A DNA stretch of 64,000 bases from Rhodococcus triatomae BKS 15-14. GTDB taxonomy: Bacteria > Actinomycetota > Actinomycetes > Mycobacteriales > Mycobacteriaceae. A program made the translations under genes and the position numbers. Positions 61,248-64,000 of this stretch are shown here, piece after piece. Positions within the stretch are counted from its first letter, which is position 1. Each line of letters starts with the position of its first letter. The DNA is taken from contig AODO01000024.1 in the NCBI GenBank assembly GCA_000341795.1, positions 62,001 to 126,000 of the forward strand, given 5' to 3'. Below the pieces are notes generated by a model. The model did no database searches and was not told the DNA's origin. It was given only the letters and a program-made list of their open reading frames with translations.

Positions 61248-61482
61248 GTCGACTCCGAGAACCGGAAGTCGCCCTGCCACGTCAAACACGACGTGGATGA
61301 CGACATCGCGCTACGGCACTTCGATGGCCTGCCTCCGCCACTCAGCGAGAAACAGGTCTACGCCGCTCTCGATCTCGTCGTGTGGGAGTTGTTGATGCTG
61401 CGGTGTTGAGATGGTCTGACTTGGACGAACGGGCCCGCCCGACGGAAGGCGTATGGGTCGGTGATCGTGATCGTGATCGATC
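61248..61482 (+). other. Gene-free stretch with an open frame lacking a start
   Basis: About 235 bases. One plus-strand frame stays open to 61410 and encodes a stretch ending VYAALDLVVWELLMLRC. It has no start codon or ribosome site and overlaps the terminator stem, so I treat it as a remnant. The right end has GATCGT repeats (61461-61490) that may be slippage near the transposase start. Confidence 0.4.
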
Positions 61483-61590
61483 GTGATCGGTATCGACCCG
61501 CACAAGTCCGCCCACACCGCGACCGCGGTCGACCCGGAGACCAACCGGGACATCGGATCGGTGCGCATTGACCGCCTGAGGACAAGGAAG
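61483..61590 (+). pseudogene. IS110-family transposase, 5' fragment
   Basis: The frame from GTG 61483 encodes MIGIDPHKSAHTATAVDPET, the N-terminal DEDD block of IS110 transposases. After about 35 residues the similarity stops and the frame runs into unrelated sequence opposite the next gene. Only the first catalytic Asp remains. No inverted repeats are expected for IS110. Confidence 0.7.
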
Positions 61591-61596
61591 AGCCTC

Positions 61597-62100
61597 CTAC
61601 AGGAGGGGGGTGATCGCTTCGCGGAGCGACTCTGGTTCCGGAAGCGTCAGTCGTCTGGTGACTGGCTCCAGTCCGATCGCTTCCCATGATGTGACGAGCG
61701 GTAGGTTGCTCGAGGTCGGGAGCGGTGAGATCTCGAAAAGGAACTCACGCCGATAGGTGCCGGGATGCTGGTGCCAGCCCTCCGTGCTACGGCGTCGAAT
61801 GGGCTGAAGTGCAGGGTCTTCGAGGGCCCTTAGCTGAAGCTGTTCCCCTGGGTATTCCCCACGCCTGGGTTGCCCAGTTTCGGGGTCATGCTCGGCGGGC
61901 GCAACGAACTGATTCTTCATTCGCTCCGCTTGGAGTCCTGCAGCGACGACAACTACGGCCAGGTCAAGCCCTGACGAGTAGGCGACGATCTCACGCAGCC
62001 CCACGATCACCTGGGCGGTCTGTGCAAGCACCGCAGAACCATGTGCGATTGCGCCGATCTCCGCTGCATCGGGGGGCACGATCCGTTGGCTCCAGATCAT
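61597..62100 (-). CDS. Hypothetical protein
   Basis: A 167-residue protein of unknown function. An N-terminal helical region (MIWSQRIVPPDAAEIGAIA) precedes a C-terminal domain with RREFLFEISPLP and LVTSWEAIGLEP, a layout I associate with small actinobacterial proteins of unknown role. No signal peptide, no cysteines. The ribosome site is weak. It lies between the transposase fragment and the right end of the island. Confidence 0.6.
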   Translation of the reverse strand: MIWSQRIVPPDAAEIGAIAHGSAVLAQTAQVIVGLREIVAYSSGLDLAVVVVAAGLQAERMKNQFVAPAEHDPETGQPRRGEYPGEQLQLRALEDPALQPIRRRSTEGWHQHPGTYRREFLFEISPLPTSSNLPLVTSWEAIGLEPVTRRLTLPEPESLREAITPLL

Positions 62101-62419
62101 CGTTCGAGCTTGTCACATGGCGGCTAACGGCGTACGCAGGCGAGGCAGCTACTCGGACGTCAGAAACAATGGATCGGCCCGCCCCGCAGCCTTGTCCTGA
62201 AAGCCTGCGTGGCGGGCCGTCCGCGTCCCCCTGGAGTTTCCTGAACTCCAAGTGACGCTTACGTACGCTAACCGTTGTTGCTAGACAATTGCCAGTCGCG
62301 GGCGGTCTTGATCGGTTAGGGACTTCTACGCCGTATAGCTGCTACACCAAATGGTGCCGGCGAATTAGCCATCGGGCGCGATGGGGACACCGGCTGACGA
62401 CCGGGCGCGTCCGATCCGA
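62101..62419. other. Gene-free stretch with hairpin
   Basis: About 320 bases without a supportable gene. CGGCCCGCC (62175-62183) and GGCGGGCCG (62211-62219) could form a 9-bp stem. The rest, including an A/T-rich patch around 62260-62350, has no recognisable feature. Confidence 0.5.
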
Positions 62420-62455
62420 GGGGCCGCCGGAGCTGTCCACCGCTCCGACGGCCCC
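62420..62455 (-). terminator. Hairpin terminator of the lipoprotein/membrane-protein operon
   Basis: GGGGCCG pairs with CGGCCCC and, inside it, CGGAGC with GCTCCG around 8 bases, with one C-A mismatch between the stems. It lies 12 bases after the stop of the membrane protein gene. Confidence 0.75.
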
Positions 62456-62467
62456 GATGCATCCAGC

Positions 62468-62743
62468 TCAGTCGAGAGGCGTCGGGTTGAACTCCCCGAA
62501 CAGGCCGCGGTCTTCGCCAGCGAGGTACTGCTGGTGCTGGTGGTCAGCTCGCGCCGCGAGGCGGGACCGTTCAGCGCGCTCGCCATTCAACCGGTCCTGA
62601 CGCTTCCGCCACCACACGGCGCCGCCGACATACGCGCCCCACACGACGAGCGCGGCCAGAGCGAGTCCGACGAGGAGCTTCCAGTACGTCAGGATCAGTC
62701 CGACTGCGAGGAAGCCGAGGATCCAAGGGGCGATGCCCTTCAT
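62468..62743 (-). CDS. Small membrane protein of unknown function
   Basis: A 91-residue protein with two likely membrane segments at the N-terminus (WILGFLAVGLILTYWKLLV and ALAALVVWGAYVGGAVW). A basic/acidic cytoplasmic tail follows (RKRQDRLNGERAERSR) and ends in FGEFNPTPLD. ATG at 62743 has AGGAG at good spacing and overlaps the stop of the lipoprotein gene (ATGA). I know no family. Confidence 0.7.
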   Translation of the reverse strand: MKGIAPWILGFLAVGLILTYWKLLVGLALAALVVWGAYVGGAVWWRKRQDRLNGERAERSRLAARADHQHQQYLAGEDRGLFGEFNPTPLD

Positions 62744-63129
62744 GACTCTCCTGGGTTCGTCGCACAAGTGATCGCCTTCTGAAGCTCCCTGTCTGCGTCT
62801 AGCATCTTGAAGCTCGCGTTCTGGCACTGTTTGGTGAATCCGCCATCGACGACCTCGGAGTTCGGGCGATCGCACACATTCGAGGCGAGGGTCGCGGCGG
62901 TGAGGATCGCGTCGATCTCCTCGACTACTTCAGGCCATCCTTCGGGCGTTTCAGCTCGAAAGTCATCAACGGTTGCGAACGCTGGTGGACGCAGCGCAGC
63001 GGACGACTCGACGGAGGACAGGCCCTCGGGGGTGGTGTATTCCGGCGAGGAGCATACGGTCAGCGCGACCGAGGCGACCACAACGGCGACACCTGTTCTC
63101 CAGTTCACTTCCGGATTCAACCAGATCAC
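62740..63129 (-). CDS. Putative lipoprotein of unknown function
   Basis: A 129-residue protein. The N-terminus has a hydrophobic stretch (GVAVVVASVALTVC) ending in a possible lipobox LTVC. The mature part is acidic with three more cysteines (NVCDRP, KQCQN, ITCATN). Start is the GTG at 63129 or the GTG at 63108; neither has a good ribosome site. It is coupled to the membrane protein gene and sits at the right end of the island. Confidence 0.62.
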   Translation of the reverse strand: MIWLNPEVNWRTGVAVVVASVALTVCSSPEYTTPEGLSSVESSAALRPPAFATVDDFRAETPEGWPEVVEEIDAILTAATLASNVCDRPNSEVVDGGFTKQCQNASFKMLDADRELQKAITCATNPGES

Positions 63130-63201
63130 TCGGAGAGTGAGGCGGGGCAGCGACGGCTGGGTCTCGCCACGTCAGCAACCCAAGACCGACGAGCACAGGC
63201 T

Positions 63202-63240
63202 AAATCCGCACAGTGTCGGTTCGAGCCCGACCGGGGGCAC
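63202..63240 (+). repeat. attR: 39-bp copy of tRNA-Leu 3' end
   Basis: Repeats the 3' half of the tRNA-Leu gene at 58648-58686 with a single change in the variable loop (C for A). There is no 5' half, so this is not a tRNA gene. It marks the right boundary of the island. Confidence 0.85.
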
Positions 63241-63295
63241 ACCACGATCGACGGGTCTACGCTCCACAGTGACCGTCGACGACGTGGGAGGCGCC

Positions 63296-64000
63296 GTGCG
63301 TATCGGGACCGTTCACCGTCTGCTCGTACTCCTGTCGTCACTTGCGCTGCTCGTCGGAGGGCCGCTGGCGGCGGCTCCGTCGGCAGGCGCGGTGGTCCCT
63401 GCACCCTCCGCCGGATACGGCTTCTCGCAGGGTGCGGCGCAACTGTTCCTCGGCGCCGACGAACTGGATCGGGAACTGGACGCGGTGTCGCGGACGGACG
63501 CGCAGTGGCTTCGGGTGATGGTCGACTGGTCGACCGTCGAACGCACCGAGGGCGTCTTCGACTGGACCGTTCCGGATCGGGTGATCGGTGCGGCCCGCGG
63601 TCACGACCTGCAGGTGCTGTCCATCGTTCTCACTGCTCCCACCTGGGCGCGGCAGGGTGGCGCGCTGGGCGCGACCTATGCCCCGCCTGCCGATCCCGCC
63701 ACGTTGGGGCGGTTCATGCAGGCGTTCGTCGCCCGCTACCCGGACGTGACTCATCACGAGATCTGGAACGAGCCGAACCTTCCGATCTTCTGGGGACAGT
63801 GGCCGGATCCCGCTCGGTACACGGCGCTGTTGAAGGCGGCGTACTCGGCGATCAAGGCGGTGCAGCCGGCCTCGACGGTTGTAGCTGCAGGCCTGAGTCC
63901 GCAGGCGGGAGCGGTGGACTTCGTCACCCGTATGTACGAGGCCGGCGCCAAGGGGTACTTCGATGCCGCGGCGATGCACCCGTACGTGTTCCCGTCAGGG
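63296..64000 (+). CDS. Secreted glycoside hydrolase, clan GH-A type (partial)
   Basis: The first 235 codons of a gene leaving the window. A signal peptide (VRIGTVHRLLVLLSSLALLV, cleaved near residue 31) leads into a TIM-barrel-like domain. WLRVMVDWSTVER and the catalytic acid/base motif EIWNEPNLPIFWG (Glu of WNEPN near residue 158) are those of GH39/GH5-like enzymes. AAMHPYVFPSG is the last visible part, so the nucleophile lies beyond. GTG at 63296 follows GGGAGG; GTG codons at 63284 and 63269 are alternatives. It lies just outside the island. Confidence 0.8.
   Translation, partial: MRIGTVHRLLVLLSSLALLVGGPLAAAPSAGAVVPAPSAGYGFSQGAAQLFLGADELDRELDAVSRTDAQWLRVMVDWSTVERTEGVFDWTVPDRVIGAARGHDLQVLSIVLTAPTWARQGGALGATYAPPADPATLGRFMQAFVARYPDVTHHEIWNEPNLPIFWGQWPDPARYTALLKAAYSAIKAVQPASTVVAAGLSPQAGAVDFVTRMYEAGAKGYFDAAAMHPYVFPSG

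Larger units (their letters stand above)
58648..63240. mobile_element. Decayed genomic island in tRNA-Leu
   Basis: The interval between the two 39-bp tRNA-derived repeats. It has an integrase remnant next to the left repeat reading toward the tRNA, as tRNA-targeting integrases do, then a cutinase, an IS110 fragment and several unknown genes. No intact integrase, excisionase or replication gene remains, so it cannot move by itself. By eye its base composition is richer in A/T than the flanks. Confidence 0.75.

Noticed and set aside
61248-61410. Small gene ending in VVWELLMLRC
   Set aside because: No start codon or ribosome site in frame; the frame begins inside a terminator stem.
63202-63240. 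Second tRNA-Leu gene
   Set aside because: Only the 3' half is present; without the acceptor 5' strand and D arm it is an attachment-site copy.

Overview
The window reads as a chromosome segment of a high-GC, mycolic-acid-type actinobacterium, most likely Rhodococcus or a close relative. The evidence is the G/C-rich codon use with many GTG starts, a wax-ester synthase/diacylglycerol acyltransferase, a fatty-acyl-AMP ligase of the Pks16 type, the ergothioneine genes, an IdeR-like iron box and a secreted cutinase. Several blocks follow the M. tuberculosis Rv1011-Rv1026 order: ispE, the FAAL, pth-rplY, prs-glmU, a TetR gene, mfd, mazG, lpqU, eno, an FtsB-like gene, a DUF501 gene and ppx. Accessory genes lie between them.

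Layout. 1-3055: a fused acyl-CoA carboxylase, cut by the window edge, diverges from a wax synthase/DGAT across about 680 bp holding several inverted repeats. 3158-10857: ispE, an ABC-F ATPase, a SnoaL-like protein, a two-gene ABC transporter behind an IdeR-like box, and a TetR regulator. 10959-13216: an SDR and two small secreted proteins. 13459-17664: pnuC and prfC on the minus strand, then the FAAL. 17736-24478: two paralogous acyl-CoA synthetases around a cyclase-family hydrolase and a hybrid XRE-TetR regulator, followed by a flavin reductase and an alpha/beta hydrolase. 24638-25929: pth and rplY. 26124-29410: a GAF-domain activator facing a flavin monooxygenase. 29529-35130: ergothioneine genes, egtE divergent from egtABCD. 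35173-43587: mixed small and accessory genes, including a 44-residue membrane peptide gene and a beta-lactamase-like lipoprotein without catalytic motifs. 43651-46211: prs, glmU and tRNA-Gln. 46378-58588: TetR, two secreted proteins (one a lipase-like protein without its serine), mfd, mazG, lpqU, eno, ftsB-like, DUF501 and ppx.

58612-63240 is a small, decayed genomic island in a tRNA gene. A tRNA-Leu(UAA) with an unusually short variable arm is followed at once by an integrase remnant. A 39-bp copy of the tRNA 3' end, with one mismatch, recurs 4.55 kb downstream at 63202-63240. The island carries a large multidomain cutinase, an IS110-type transposase fragment, an unknown protein and a lipoprotein/membrane-protein gene pair. 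A secreted glycoside hydrolase gene starts just beyond it and runs off the window.

Most multi-gene units are translationally coupled by 1-8 bp overlaps: wax synthase with its 72-residue partner, ispE/ABC-F, the transporter pair, cyclase/synthetase, flavin reductase/hydrolase, egtABCD, glmU/prs, lipase-like/partner, mfd/mazG and ftsB/DUF501/ppx. Very long reading frames opposite many of these genes are composition artefacts and are not annotated.
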